64,000 nucleotides of DNA. It comes from Geomonas paludis (GTDB lineage: Bacteria; Desulfobacterota; Desulfuromonadia; Geobacterales; Geobacteraceae). The first letter of the stretch is position 1; each line of letters starts with the position of its first letter. The stretch is taken from assembly GCF_014193585.1 (NCBI RefSeq), contig NZ_BLXY01000015.1, positions 1 through 64,000 on the forward strand. Reading direction: 5' to 3'. A program made the translations under genes and the position numbers. The notes under the pieces are model-generated. The model had not been told where the DNA came from and ran no database searches. It saw only the letters and a program-made list of their open reading frames with translations. Below are positions 55,808 to 64,000 of this stretch, one piece after another.

Positions 55808-56698
55808 TTAAGCCATAGCCGATCTTTCCTCAGCCAGTTGCCAGAACGCCTTCACGCTCGGTCGCTGCAGGTTTCTCTTGCTAGTGCAAAGCCCGACCTC
55901 GTAGGGTTTCAAAACCGGCGCGTTGTCCAGCACGACCACCTCGTCCCTGAATGGGCTCCGCTCCAGGACCAGTTGCGGCACGATGCCGACGCCGCACCCA
56001 AGGCGCACCATGGCGATGATCGCCTCGTTGCCGGACACCTCCGAAGTGATGTTAGGGGTGATGCGGTGCTCCTTGAGCCACTGGTCCAGGCGCCTGCGCG
56101 AAAGACCCGTCTGCGGCAACACCAGCGGCGCGCGCGAGAGATCCAGCAACTCCCCCTTGACCGGCACCTCGACTGCACCCGACTGTCTGGGCGCTATAAA
56201 GATAAGTGGGATGGTCACGATGGGGAGGAACTGGATGTTCGAGCGCGGCCCGTCCGGGAAGGCAGCCACGGCCAGATCGATCTCCCCGCTTTGCACCTGT
56301 GCCACCGCCTGTTCCGCCGCGCCGGTGCGCAGTTCCAGTTGCACCTCCGGGTATTTTTCCCGGTAGGCCTCCAGCAGTTCCGGGAGGAGACTATAGACCG
56401 CCGTGATGGACGCATATATAGATAGCGACCCCGCCACGGTCTGTTCGTTCCTCATTGAAGAGCGCAGCCCCTGCCACTCGTTGAGGCAAAGCCGCGCGTA
56501 CGCCTTAAAGCGCTCCCCCGCCGCAGACAAGGTAACCGTGCGGTTGTCGCGCAAGAAAAGAGGCTGTTCCAGCTCCTCCTCCATGCGCTGTATGGTGCGC
56601 GTCAGCGCCGACGGACTCAAGTTGCACGCCTGGCTCGCCCGCCCGAAATGCTTAAGCTCCGCCACCGCAAGAAATATCTCCAGTTCCCGCAGATCCAT
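55808..56698 (-). CDS. ilvY: LysR-type activator of ilvC
   Basis: A 296-residue LysR-family regulator. The winged helix-turn-helix spans residues 1-60 (ELKHFGRASQACNLSPSALTRTI) and a periplasmic-binding-like effector domain follows (about 90-290). IlvY activates ilvC when acetolactate or acetohydroxybutyrate accumulates. The divergent placement with 165 bases to ilvC, and an inverted repeat between, support this identity over a generic LysR. Confidence 0.93.
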   Translation of the reverse strand: MDLRELEIFLAVAELKHFGRASQACNLSPSALTRTIQRMEEELEQPLFLRDNRTVTLSAAGERFKAYARLCLNEWQGLRSSMRNEQTVAGSLSIYASITAVYSLLPELLEAYREKYPEVQLELRTGAAEQAVAQVQSGEIDLAVAAFPDGPRSNIQFLPIVTIPLIFIAPRQSGAVEVPVKGELLDLSRAPLVLPQTGLSRRRLDQWLKEHRITPNITSEVSGNEAIIAMVRLGCGVGIVPQLVLERSPFRDEVVVLDNAPVLKPYEVGLCTSKRNLQRPSVKAFWQLAEERSAMA

Positions 56699-56732
56699 TC
56701 ACCCCTCCATCATTCCCATACCACCAGCCACT

Positions 56733-56783
56733 CATTGCGCCACACGCAACACAATATGCACAACAAATCAATTTACGCAATGT
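56733..56783. promoter_or_regulatory. IlvY operator region between ilvY and ilvC
   Basis: TTGCG-CCACA-CGCAA (56735-56749) is a 15-base palindrome of LysR T-N11-A type. CATTGCG at 56733-56739 is repeated inverted as CGCAATG at 56777-56783, next to TTTACG and TATACA (56773-56778, 56794-56799), a weak -35/-10 pair for ilvC. A weak promoter with an upstream operator suits activator control. Confidence 0.75.
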
Positions 56784-56863
56784 GAAATTTAGTATACATT
56801 CGCCACACTTTCACACCACCATTCGCCAGTAACCACACCACACTATATATTCAGGAGGGAAAG

Positions 56864-58336
56864 ATGGGACAGAACTACTTCAACACCCTGCCGCTGCGCC
56901 GCCAGCTTCAGGAACTGGGCACCTGCCGCTTCATGGACGCTTCCGAGTTCGCCAACGGCTGCGAGTACGTCAAAGGCAAGAAGATCGTCATCGTGGGCTG
57001 CGGCGCACAGGGCCTCAACCAGGGCCTCAACATGCGCGACAGCGGTCTTGACGTCTCCTACACCCTCCGCAAAGAGGCCATCGAACAGAAGCGCCAGTCC
57101 TACCAGAACGCAGTGGACAACGGCTTCAAGGTCGGCTCCTACGAGGAACTGCTCCCCAGCGCCGACATCGTCATGAACCTCGCCCCGGACAAGCAGCACA
57201 CCAATGTCGTTGAAACCGTCGTCCCGTTCATGAAGCAGGGCGCCGTGTTCAGCTACGCCCACGGCTTCAACATCGTGGAAGAAGGGACCCAGATCCGCAA
57301 GGACCTGACCGTCATCATGGTGGCCCCGAAGTGCCCGGGCTCCGAGGTGCGCGCCGAGTACAAGCGCGGCTTCGGCGTGCCGACCCTGATCGCGGTGCAC
57401 GGCGAGAACGATCCCAACGGCGACGGCCTTGAGATCGCCAAGGCGATCGCCTCCGCCCAGGGCGGCGACCGCGCCGGCGTGCTCGAGTCCTCCTTCGTCG
57501 CCGAGGTCAAGTCCGACCTCATGGGCGAGCAGACCATCCTCTGCGGCATGCTGCAGGCGGGCGCGCTGCTCTGCTTCGACAAGATGACCCAGAACGGCAT
57601 CGCCGCCCCCTACGCGGTGAAGCTGATCCAGTACGGCTGGGAGACCATCACCGAGGCCCTCAAGCACGGCGGCATCACCAACATGATGGATCGCCTCTCC
57701 AATCCGGGCAAGCTGGTCGCCTTCAAGCTGGCCGCCGAGCTGAAGGACATCATGCGTCCGCTGTTCCAGAAGCACATGGACGACATTATGAGCGGCGAGT
57801 TCTCCCGCACCATGATGGAGGACTGGGCCAACGACGACGTGAAGCTCCTCACCTGGCGCGAACAGACCGGCCAGACTGCGTTCGAGAAGACCGAGGGCGC
57901 CGGCGAGATCTCCGAGCAGGAATACTTCGACAAGGCCATACTCATGGTTGCCATGGTGAAGGCCGGCGTCGAGCTCGCCTTCGAGACCATGGTGCAGACC
58001 GGCATCGAGCCGGAGAGCGCCTACTACGAGTCGCTGCACGAGACTCCGCTCATCGCCAACACCATCGCCAGGAAGAAGCTGTACGAAATGAACCGCGTCA
58101 TCTCCGACACCGCCGAGTACGGCTGCTACCTCTTCTCCCATGCCTGCGTCCCGCTGCTGGGTGATTTCATGAGCAAGGTCGGCACCGACGTAATCGGCAA
58201 AGGTCTCGACGTCAAAGACAACAGCGTCGACAACCAGTTGCTGGTCGCCGTGAACGCCGAGATCCGCAGCCACCTGGTCGAAGAAGTGGGCGCCGAACTG
58301 CGCGCCGCCATGAAGGGCATGCAGAAGATCGTGTAA
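56864..58336 (+). CDS. ilvC: Ketol-acid reductoisomerase, class II
   Basis: Isomerises and reduces acetolactate with NADPH; Mg-dependent. At 490 residues it is the long class II (E. coli-like) form with a duplicated C-terminal helical domain, not the 330-residue class I form. The Rossmann loop is [20 protein letters not shown] (about 41-60) and [13 protein letters not shown] supplies the NADP 2'-phosphate contacts. Glu/Asp metal ligands lie in [19 protein letters not shown] precedes the ATG. A perfect intrinsic terminator follows. Confidence 0.97.
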   Translation: MGQNYFNTLPLRRQLQELGTCRFMDASEFANGCEYVKGKKIVIVGCGAQGLNQGLNMRDSGLDVSYTLRKEAIEQKRQSYQNAVDNGFKVGSYEELLPSADIVMNLAPDKQHTNVVETVVPFMKQGAVFSYAHGFNIVEEGTQIRKDLTVIMVAPKCPGSEVRAEYKRGFGVPTLIAVHGENDPNGDGLEIAKAIASAQGGDRAGVLESSFVAEVKSDLMGEQTILCGMLQAGALLCFDKMTQNGIAAPYAVKLIQYGWETITEALKHGGITNMMDRLSNPGKLVAFKLAAELKDIMRPLFQKHMDDIMSGEFSRTMMEDWANDDVKLLTWREQTGQTAFEKTEGAGEISEQEYFDKAILMVAMVKAGVELAFETMVQTGIEPESAYYESLHETPLIANTIARKKLYEMNRVISDTAEYGCYLFSHACVPLLGDFMSKVGTDVIGKGLDVKDNSVDNQLLVAVNAEIRSHLVEEVGAELRAAMKGMQKIV

Positions 58337-58363
58337 GACTCCCGAAGGGAATAGATAGAAATG

Positions 58364-58393
58364 AAAAAGGCGCTCAAACGAGCGCCTTTTTTT
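58364..58393 (+). terminator. Terminator of ilvC
   Basis: AGGCGCT / AGCGCCT with a six-base loop, preceded by an A run and followed by TTTTTT. Confidence 0.9.
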
Positions 58394-58509
58394 ATCTCTG
58401 ATGATGGTTTGCTTGCTCCACGAAGTGCTGGCCGGTAATTCACGTCCCCCCCTGTCACGAAGGGGGGACAGGGGGGATTTGCTTTTACTCAATTACCTGA
58501 CCTATCTAT

Positions 58510-59382
58510 CTACTGCCCGATCGGAACCGACTGCGCCTCCGGCGTGACCGTCGGCGGTGCATGCGTCGCTTCCAGAATGGTGCTCAGCAAGTAGACCATC
58601 GGCTTGATCACCGTTTCGTCACTCCAATAGGCGGAGTGGTTGGCGGGATTCCATGAGGTAAGGATGTTGCCGACACTCACCTCGATGTCCTCGGAAACCG
58701 TCGCCGAATAGCTGGGACTGAGCGGCTTCAGGGGCCACCCCAGCACGTCGTCCGAATCATACAGGTTCAGCCACTTCGCCTTTTTCCTGAGCGGCTCAGT
58801 AAGGGTTGGCGGTGGAAACTCGATGCAAGAGAGGTTCTCCTTGTCCACGCAGAAAAGCGGGATGTTGCTCCCCAGCGTGACCAGACCGGTCAGGGTCTCC
58901 ATGCGCTCGAAGGGTGTGCTCCCGTAGCGCTCCTGGTCGTACCCCTTCTGCCGGTCCCAGATGTAGTTCGACATGAACACCGACCCCACCGAATGCGCCA
59001 CGATGATCAGCGGTTTGTCCTGGTCCCCGAGTTTCGCCCGCAGTTGCTGGAGCCCCTGGTGCACCACGCCGTGAATTCTGTGGTAGAGGCTGTCGGGGCG
59101 GTTGCCCGAGGCGTGGTAGGAGCTCATGGTACCGAAGGCGTTCAGGAAGAACTTGCGCAGCTTCGCCCAGTTGAGGTCGTTGTTCGCCGCCAGGTCGACC
59201 CAGATCTGGTGCTCCCTGGCGGACAAAAGCGGAGCCCAGTAGACCCCCTGCCATGCGATTTCATCGCGATTCAAGCCGCGCCCGGAAATCCTTTCGCGCA
59301 ACTCGTAGACCATGTCGTGAGCGAAGTCATCGGCCAAAGTCCCCATACCATGCACAAGCAGCACGCCTACTTTCTTGTTCAT
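58510..59382 (-). CDS. Alpha/beta-hydrolase-like protein, function unknown
   Basis: A 290-residue cytosolic protein. It opens KVGVLLVHGMGTLADDF, the HGxG oxyanion region of alpha/beta hydrolases. IIVAHSVGSVFMSNYIWD near 130 is the AHSxGS nucleophile elbow (Ser). The acid may be Asp in NLYDSDDVLGWPL near 217, and a His follows in NPANHSAYW near 255. No signal peptide, so an intracellular esterase or lipase-like role is likely. AAAGGGGG stands six bases before the ATG. It is monocistronic. I cannot name a substrate. Confidence 0.8.
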   Translation of the reverse strand: MNKKVGVLLVHGMGTLADDFAHDMVYELRERISGRGLNRDEIAWQGVYWAPLLSAREHQIWVDLAANNDLNWAKLRKFFLNAFGTMSSYHASGNRPDSLYHRIHGVVHQGLQQLRAKLGDQDKPLIIVAHSVGSVFMSNYIWDRQKGYDQERYGSTPFERMETLTGLVTLGSNIPLFCVDKENLSCIEFPPPTLTEPLRKKAKWLNLYDSDDVLGWPLKPLSPSYSATVSEDIEVSVGNILTSWNPANHSAYWSDETVIKPMVYLLSTILEATHAPPTVTPEAQSVPIGQ

Positions 59383-59653
59383 GTATGCCCCCTTTCGCGC
59401 CTATCCATTGGACTGGCGCCCCACGTAACACCGCGCCAGCCGTTGCTTCCGCCCCTGCGGGACCGCCCGCAGTAACGCGTTCACGAAACCTTTAATGTGA
59501 CCACACAAATATAACGGGATAATTTTGAGCTGCAACCCTGCCCGCACACATCCTCCCTTACCTTTGCGTCTTGGCGCCTCGGCGCCTTTGCGTCGAAGTT
59601 TTTCGTGCCTGGTCAGGAACCACACGGCATCCTGCACCTTTTCTAGAAAAACC

Positions 59654-59682
59654 TTGTCATTCGGACGGGAAAAAAGTAGTCT
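59654..59682 (+). promoter_or_regulatory. Weak promoter for the OB-fold gene
   Basis: TTGTCA (59654-59659), 17-base spacer, TAGTCT (59677-59682), 37 bases before the ATG at 59719. Confidence 0.4.
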
Positions 59683-59718
59683 GCGCGGAGCAAAAGTATC
59701 CCTTCAAGGAGTTACTAC

Positions 59719-60501
59719 ATGAAACGTCTCGTAAATCTTCTTTCGCTGTTCTTCGTCTTCGCCCTGCTGACGGCACACCAGGTGGGTGCTGCGGATGCCA
59801 AGCCCAAAGAAATACCGCTTTCGGGCAAGGTGCTGGAGACCATGGACGGCGGCGGCTATACCTACGTCAACCTGCAGAACGGCTCCGAAAAGGTGTGGGT
59901 TGCCATCCCGCTCACCAAGGTGAAGGTCGGGCAGCAGTTGTCGCTCATGCCGGGCTTCGAGATGAAGAACTTCACCAGCAAGGGGTTGAACCGCAAGTTC
60001 GACAAGGTGATCTTCTCGGGCGGCCTCGCCAACGCCGACAAGATCGAGATGAGCCCCTCCGCCATCAAGGCGGTACACCAGGGAGTCCCGGGGACGCAGA
60101 AAGGCGCTCCGGCAGCCAAAGCGGCGCCGGCCGCGACTGCAGCGCCGGCGGCAGCAGCCGCCCCCGCGGCCAAGAAACAGAAGGTAGCCAAGGCCAAGGG
60201 AGCCAACGCCTATACCATCGCGGAGATCTATGCCCAGAGCAAGAAACTTGAGAAAAAGCCGGTGGTGGTCCGCGGGCGCGTGGTGAGGGTATCGCAGAAA
60301 ATCATGAAGAGGAATTGGATTCACCTGGCGGACGGCACCGGATCGAGCGCCAAGAAGACCGACGACCTGGTGGTGACTTCGAAGGACCTTCCCAAGGAAG
60401 GTGATGTGGTAACCGTTTCCGGCACCCTTTACAACAACCTCGACTTCGGCTCCGGCTACCGCTACAACGTCCTGGTCCAGGACGCCAAGTTCAAGAAGTA
60501 A
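59719..60501 (+). CDS. Exported protein with two OB-fold-like domains (NrfJ-like)
   Basis: A 260-residue protein with a signal peptide (to about residue 24, HQVGAADAK). Residues of about 30-115 form a first beta domain (SGKVLETMDGGGYTYVNLQNG ... WVAIP). An Ala/Pro/Lys-rich linker (about 130-165) is followed by a second OB-like domain (VVVRGRVVRVSQKIMKRNWIHLADGTGS), which resembles the tRNA_anti-like OB family. NrfJ-related proteins in Geobacter relatives look similar, but the role is unknown. AAGGAG precedes the ATG. It is a single gene followed by a REP-like element. Confidence 0.85.
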   Translation: MKRLVNLLSLFFVFALLTAHQVGAADAKPKEIPLSGKVLETMDGGGYTYVNLQNGSEKVWVAIPLTKVKVGQQLSLMPGFEMKNFTSKGLNRKFDKVIFSGGLANADKIEMSPSAIKAVHQGVPGTQKGAPAAKAAPAATAAPAAAAAPAAKKQKVAKAKGANAYTIAEIYAQSKKLEKKPVVVRGRVVRVSQKIMKRNWIHLADGTGSSAKKTDDLVVTSKDLPKEGDVVTVSGTLYNNLDFGSGYRYNVLVQDAKFKK

Positions 60502-60535
60502 ATCAGATCTGATCTTCGGCTGCAGCATCCGCAAT

Positions 60536-60633
60536 CCCCTCTCCCTCTGGGAGAGGGCTAGGGTGAGGAATCTGGTGCGAGACGACCTCCCCTCACCCGC
60601 CCTTCGGGCACCCTCTCCCAGAGGGAGAGGGGA
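60536..60633. repeat. Long inverted repeat, REP-like family copy 2
   Basis: CCCCTCTCCCTCTGGGAGAGGG on the left mirrors CCCTCTCCCAGAGGGAGAGGGG on the right, with the same CTAGGGTGAGG / CCTCACCCGCCC inner arms as 16085-16202 but a different 20-base centre. Intergenic, between convergent genes. Confidence 0.85.
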
Positions 60634-60672
60634 CCAGCAGAAGATCGTCGCTGAACAGGCAAAGTAGCACCC

Positions 60673-61062
60673 CTACCCTCTCCTGCTCCTCACCTCTTCG
60701 TTGAACTTCCGCATGTTGCCGCTCAACTCGCCGGTAAGCGCAAAATAGGCGTCTATCGCCCGTCCCAGCAGGAACTCCGCCTCATGCCTCACGTCCATGT
60801 GCACGTACAAATCGGTCTCGTGCGCCCCGGCCAGTTCCCGTGTCGCGCGCGCTTTGGCCGGCCGCAGCAGTTCCAGTACCGACCTGAAAGCCCCCTGTTT
60901 CTCCCCTGGTTCACGCAACAGCAGTAACTGTCCGAAAATCTCCTCGGCAGCCCCGGCCAACGTGATGACACTGAAGAGGTCCTTCTGAGCGAAGTACAGC
61001 AAGAGCGCCGTCTCTACTTGCCGCGTGGCGATGTCCTGCTTGTGGTGTTTCTCGATGTTCAC
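60673..61062 (-). CDS. Small helical protein, unknown
   Basis: A 129-residue cytosolic protein, mostly helical (NIEKHHKQDIATRQVETALLLYFAQ ..., only part cited in words). I use GTG 61062, which has GGGGGAG close before it, rather than an upstream frame start at 61095 that overlaps the rplI terminator. Features are the FGQLLLLREPGEKQ helix and a DVRHEAEFLLGRAIDAYFALTG segment. I do not recognise a family. It follows the rplI terminator, so it may be separate from the ribosomal operon. Confidence 0.6.
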   Translation of the reverse strand: MNIEKHHKQDIATRQVETALLLYFAQKDLFSVITLAGAAEEIFGQLLLLREPGEKQGAFRSVLELLRPAKARATRELAGAHETDLYVHMDVRHEAEFLLGRAIDAYFALTGELSGNMRKFNEEVRSRRG

Positions 61063-61100
61063 GGCTCCCCCTGTGGCGGCGACCACGCCGCCCAACGTAA

Positions 61101-61130
61101 AAGGGCCGCGCTCCTGAGGAGGCGGCCCTT
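61101..61130 (-). terminator. Terminator of rpsF-rpsR-DUF2232-rplI
   Basis: AAGGGCCGC...CTCC / GGAG...GCGGCCCTT stem with an upper bulge, followed on the minus strand by TTAC; 36 bases past the rplI stop. Confidence 0.75.
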
Positions 61131-61165
61131 CATTATTGCAAAAACTGCCGGTTTTGCAGCAAGGC

Positions 61166-61609
61166 TTAGGCCTTGGTAACCACGACTTTCAGGGTAGCGG
61201 CCACTTCCGGGTGAAGCTTCACTGCAGCGGTGAACTCGCCCAGGTGCTTGATCGGCTCGTCAAGCACGATGCGCTTGCGGTCCACTTCAACGCCAGCGGC
61301 TTTCAGCTGCTCGGCCAGTTCCATGTTGGTGACAGCGCCGAAGAGTTTGTCGTCAGCACCAGCCTGGTGTGCGATGGAAAGGGTGATGCCCTCGATCTTG
61401 GCTGCGATCAGCTTGGCAGCTTCGAGAACCTTGTTTTTCTTGTACTCGAGGTGACGCTTAGCGTGCTCGAGGGCCTTGGCGTTCTTCTCGGTAGCCTCGA
61501 TGGCGAAGCCTTTCGGGAGCAGGTAGTTCCTGGCGTAGCCCGGTGCTACCTTCACGATGTCGCCGATGTTGCCGAGATGCTCAACGTTTTCTTTGAGAAT
61601 GACCTTCAT
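61166..61609 (-). CDS. rplI: 50S ribosomal protein L9
   Basis: A 147-residue protein with the N-terminal L9 signature VEHLGNIGDIVKVAPGYARNYLLP (key residues Gly-Tyr-Arg-Asn-Leu) and a long connecting helix before the C-terminal domain. TAGGAGG precedes the ATG. It follows the DUF2232 gene by 23 bases. Confidence 0.98.
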   Translation of the reverse strand: MKVILKENVEHLGNIGDIVKVAPGYARNYLLPKGFAIEATEKNAKALEHAKRHLEYKKNKVLEAAKLIAAKIEGITLSIAHQAGADDKLFGAVTNMELAEQLKAAGVEVDRKRIVLDEPIKHLGEFTAAVKLHPEVAATLKVVVTKA

Positions 61610-61632
61610 GTGTTGCCTCCTAGCCTGGTTAG

Positions 61633-62586
61633 TTACAGGTTTTCCTGTTTATTGGGGGACCTGAAGTCCGCCCAGAGATCAAATACGCCCAGCGCCGCCA
61701 CCGCCAGCACCATCATGGGCTGGAAGATCAGGAGCAGGCTTGCCAAAAGTCTGATAAAGACCGGAACCTGGAGCTTTCTGAAGAAGAAGCTGATGATCGC
61801 GAAGCCCTGCGCCGAGTACACAGCACCCAGGACTATGAGCACGTTCAGCGCGGCGAGGTGCACGATGGTTTCCGGCACCAGGGTACCAAAACCGGCCACG
61901 ATCAGGAGCCAGATCAGCGGCTCCGGGTTCTTGTACTTCCTGAAATCCCCGACGTACAGCGGCATACGCAGGCGCCCCGCTATCCCGGCAAGGAGCATCA
62001 GGTTCATGCAGGCGATCATTCCGTAGGCCACGGTGACCAGCGCAGGATAGATGGTGACCACCAGCTGTCCGGCCTGGTGCATCGAATCCTGCAGCGCCTT
62101 GAGCTCGTCCCCCTTGACGCCCGCCTTCTGGTAGATCTGCGAGGTCTGGTTGATGCTCGTCTGCACGCCTTTACTGATCTTCGCGTGCAGGTCGGCCCCG
62201 GTGGCCATGCCGTACACCACCGCGGCGATCAAAAGGACCGTGATGGTGACCGCCACCGAGTAGATGACGGAACGGGCTCCCCCCTTGTTCCTGAGCAGGA
62301 ACTCGGGAAGCGCAAGCGACAGCACGCCGGCCTGTAATAGATAGATGGCCGTCGCGGCCGGATCACCGACGCCAAGAAGAATGGCGCAGCTGGCCAGCAC
62401 TACCGCAACACCCGTCCCCCTGCCCCGTTTGACCGCGTAGAATGCAGCCGGAGCCGAGGCGAACAACCCCGGGATGGTGCCGACCACGGGGAGATAGACG
62501 AAAGCAAGGAAGAGCGTCACCGTGGCGACGCTCCCCTTGATCACATCTAAAATCTTCCCCTGCAACGGAGTCACCGTCAGCGGCAC
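61633..62586 (-). CDS. DUF2232 membrane protein (YybS-like)
   Basis: A 317-residue protein with about eight membrane helices and no soluble domain. Its location between rpsR and rplI and its topology match the DUF2232/YybS family, which is regularly found in this ribosomal operon in deltaproteobacteria and Firmicutes. The start is a GTG immediately after the rpsR stop (TAGGTG), so translation is probably coupled. The function is unknown; S-component-like (ECF transporter) folds have been suggested for the family. Confidence 0.88.
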   Translation of the reverse strand: MPLTVTPLQGKILDVIKGSVATVTLFLAFVYLPVVGTIPGLFASAPAAFYAVKRGRGTGVAVVLASCAILLGVGDPAATAIYLLQAGVLSLALPEFLLRNKGGARSVIYSVAVTITVLLIAAVVYGMATGADLHAKISKGVQTSINQTSQIYQKAGVKGDELKALQDSMHQAGQLVVTIYPALVTVAYGMIACMNLMLLAGIAGRLRMPLYVGDFRKYKNPEPLIWLLIVAGFGTLVPETIVHLAALNVLIVLGAVYSAQGFAIISFFFRKLQVPVFIRLLASLLLIFQPMMVLAVAALGVFDLWADFRSPNKQENL

Positions 62587-62865
62587 CTAGGCGGTTGCGT
62601 GGCTGCCGGCAATCGGAAGCAGCGCAATGTTCCTGGCGCGCTTGATCGCCTCGGTGATTTCCCTCTGGTGCTTGGAGCAGTTGCCGGAAATACGGCGCGG
62701 GATGATCTTGCCGCGCTCCGAAACGAAGTAACGGAGGGTACGGGGATCTTTGTAATCGATGGTTACCTGCTTGTCTGCGCAGAAACGGCAGACTTTACGA
62801 CGCTGGAACGGACGCTTCTTCCTCGGGCCGCTGCTGGTTCTCTGGGGTGCTCTTTCGTCTGCCAT
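62587..62865 (-). CDS. rpsR: 30S ribosomal protein S18
   Basis: A 92-residue protein. [20 protein letters not shown] has the CxxC-type pair and [25 protein letters not shown] is the core signature (only key segments cited). The N-terminal 20 residues are Arg/Lys-rich. AGGA lies before the ATG; it is three bases after rpsF. Confidence 0.98.
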   Translation of the reverse strand: MADERAPQRTSSGPRKKRPFQRRKVCRFCADKQVTIDYKDPRTLRYFVSERGKIIPRRISGNCSKHQREITEAIKRARNIALLPIAGSHATA

Positions 62866-62868
62866 CTC

Positions 62869-63270
62869 TTATTCCTCCACCGTAGTAGTCGTTTCGGCCG
62901 GAGCCTCGGTAGCAGCCGCAGCCACTTCCTCGGTCCCTTCCTCGGCACTTTTGGCCGGAGCGGCTGCCGGTGCAACCACTTCCTGCTCGAGCTTCACGCT
63001 CTGGTACCTGATCACCTTGTCGTCAAGGCGCAGACGACGCTCCAGCTCTGCGATCAGCGGGGCATCTGCGTCGAAACGGAGGTAAAAGTAACGGCCACGG
63101 GGGTTCTTGTTGATCGGGTAAGCCAGCTTCCTGGTGCCCCAGTCTTCAAGCCTCTTGAAATCGCCGTTCATGCTGGCGATTACGTCCTGCACCTTGGTGG
63201 AAAGAGCTTTGATCTCTTCGTCACCGAGGTCCGGCTGGACGATGTAAATCGTCTCGTACATCCTGCTCAT
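62869..63270 (-). CDS. rpsF: 30S ribosomal protein S6
   Basis: A 133-residue protein with MYETIYIVQPDLGDEEI and LAYPINKNPRGRYFYLRFDA. The C-terminal 35 residues are Ala/Glu-rich, as is common for S6 tails. GAGGAGG precedes the ATG. It leads rpsF-rpsR-DUF2232-rplI. The 235 bases upstream to ychF hold A/T-rich sequence with imperfect GATTAAG repeats and no clear gene. Confidence 0.98.
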   Translation of the reverse strand: MSRMYETIYIVQPDLGDEEIKALSTKVQDVIASMNGDFKRLEDWGTRKLAYPINKNPRGRYFYLRFDADAPLIAELERRLRLDDKVIRYQSVKLEQEVVAPAAAPAKSAEEGTEEVAAAATEAPAETTTTVEE

Positions 63271-63505
63271 TGTTAAGCCTCCTCACGGTTTATTTAGCCC
63301 CGGTCCAACCCGGAGCAAGGAGATACGGCCTTCAGGCCGTTCTGGTGAACGCTGTTTATTACTACAGATATTAAGCTTTGACAAGGCAAAAAACAGATTA
63401 AGACAAAGATTAAGATTAAGTAGAGGCCAGAGTCGTCATGGCATGACCCGCCAAAACGCACTGCACAGGTTTTCGCTTAGTCTTAATCTCAATCTTGATC
63501 TGCCT

Positions 63506-64000
63506 TTAAACATTGAACCTGAAATGCATGACGTCACCGTCCTGCACCACGTATTCTTTTCCTTCCAGGCGCATCAGGCCTTTTTCCTTGGCGCCCGACT
63601 CGCCGCCCGAGGCGATATAGTCGTCGTAGGAGATTACCTCGGCACGGATGAACCCCTTCTCGAAATCCGAGTGGATCACGCCGGCGGCCCCGGGGGCCTT
63701 GGTCCCCTTGGTGATGGTCCAGGCGCGCACTTCCTTGACGCCGGCGGTGAAGTAGGTGATGAGCCCGAGCAGTTCGTAACCGGAACGGATCAGACGGTCC
63801 AGGCCGGACTCGGCAAGCCCCATCTCCTCGAGAAAGGCCTGCTTCTCCTCCCCGGCAAGCTCGGAAATCTCCGCCTCGATGGAGCCGCAGATGGTGACCA
63901 CGCCGTTGCCTTCCTTAGCGGCGAACTGGCGCACCTCCTCGATGTAGGGGTGCTTACCCTCGAGGTCGTCCTCGGCCACGTTGGCGACGTAGAGCACCGG
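63506..64000 (-). CDS. ychF: Redox-regulated ATPase YchF, C-terminal part (cut by window end)
   Basis: The 3' 165 codons of an Obg-like ATPase (OLA1/YchF); the gene begins beyond base 64000. The visible part ends the G domain ([11 protein letters not shown], the NxxE nucleotide-specificity motif of YchF) and contains the whole TGS domain ([17 protein letters not shown] ... [19 protein letters not shown]). YchF prefers ATP and associates with ribosomes. The frame is intact to the edge. Confidence 0.95.
   Translation of the reverse strand, partial: PVLYVANVAEDDLEGKHPYIEEVRQFAAKEGNGVVTICGSIEAEISELAGEEKQAFLEEMGLAESGLDRLIRSGYELLGLITYFTAGVKEVRAWTITKGTKAPGAAGVIHSDFEKGFIRAEVISYDDYIASGGESGAKEKGLMRLEGKEYVVQDGDVMHFRFNV

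Overview
The window is about 62% G+C by eye, densely packed and free of prophage, insertion sequences, rRNA or recognisable tRNA. The gene set suggests a deltaproteobacterium of the Geobacterales (Geobacter/Geomonas-like). Supporting points are a type II DAHP synthase next to leucyl aminopeptidase, a T-box leader on leuA, a cytochrome P460, a CFI-box C-terminal protein, MCE lipid-transport genes and a large two-component/GGDEF repertoire. The genus is an inference; no marker was compared by search.

Region by region. 1-4767 (minus): a LysM protein, dprA and topA, closed by a UUCG-loop terminator. 5159-6442 (plus): a U32-family tRNA hydroxylase (trhP-like). 6420-17541 (minus): a five-gene envelope/signalling block made of a DUF11-like secreted protein, a 1868-residue outer-membrane barrel with DUF11, SdrB-like and OmpA parts, a membrane-anchored FecR-like protein, a histidine kinase and a response regulator with an active GGEEF domain. 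17658-19264 (plus): a DUF4911-like small protein overlapping tldD. 19402-20904 (minus): a membrane-fused C13 (legumain-type) peptidase. 21085-26641 (plus): aroG-II, pepA, a 9-bp minisatellite, an EEP-family phosphatase overlapping a phospholipase D-like protein, and a small Cys/His-rich protein.

26717-33111 (minus): an M16 peptidase, a cytochrome P460, a CruF-like carotenoid protein, and mlaD and mlaE behind an unusual aromatic-proline repeat protein translationally coupled to mlaE. No MlaF ATPase is present. 33387-35314 (minus): leuD and leuC. 35476-36928 (plus): a LOG-family protein and a cold-shock protein. 37175-39558 (minus): a CFI-box metallopeptidase and its small partner. 39860-41816 (minus): leuA with a complete T-box leader reading a CUC (Leu) specifier. 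41976-43420: psd-pssA. 43573-47608: ilvD-ilvB-ilvN.

47763-53849 (minus): the growth cluster pyrH-frr-uppS-cdsA-dxr-rseP-tsaB, preceded by rpsB-tsf (54026-55536). 55808-58336: divergent ilvY/ilvC with an inverted-repeat operator. 58510-60501: an alpha/beta hydrolase-like protein and an exported OB-fold protein. 60673-63270 (minus): a small unknown protein, then rpsF-rpsR-DUF2232-rplI. 63506-64000: the C-terminal part of ychF, cut by the window edge.

Together the window holds almost the whole branched-chain amino-acid route (ilvBN, ilvC, ilvD, leuA, leuCD; leuB is not here), CDP-DAG to phosphatidylethanolamine synthesis (cdsA, pssA, psd), undecaprenyl and isoprenoid precursors (uppS, dxr), and translation genes. 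Several dispersed intergenic repeat families recur. The most novel parts are the envelope/c-di-GMP operon at 6.4-17.5 kb, the repeat protein coupled to MlaE, and the apparent ATC start of cdsA.
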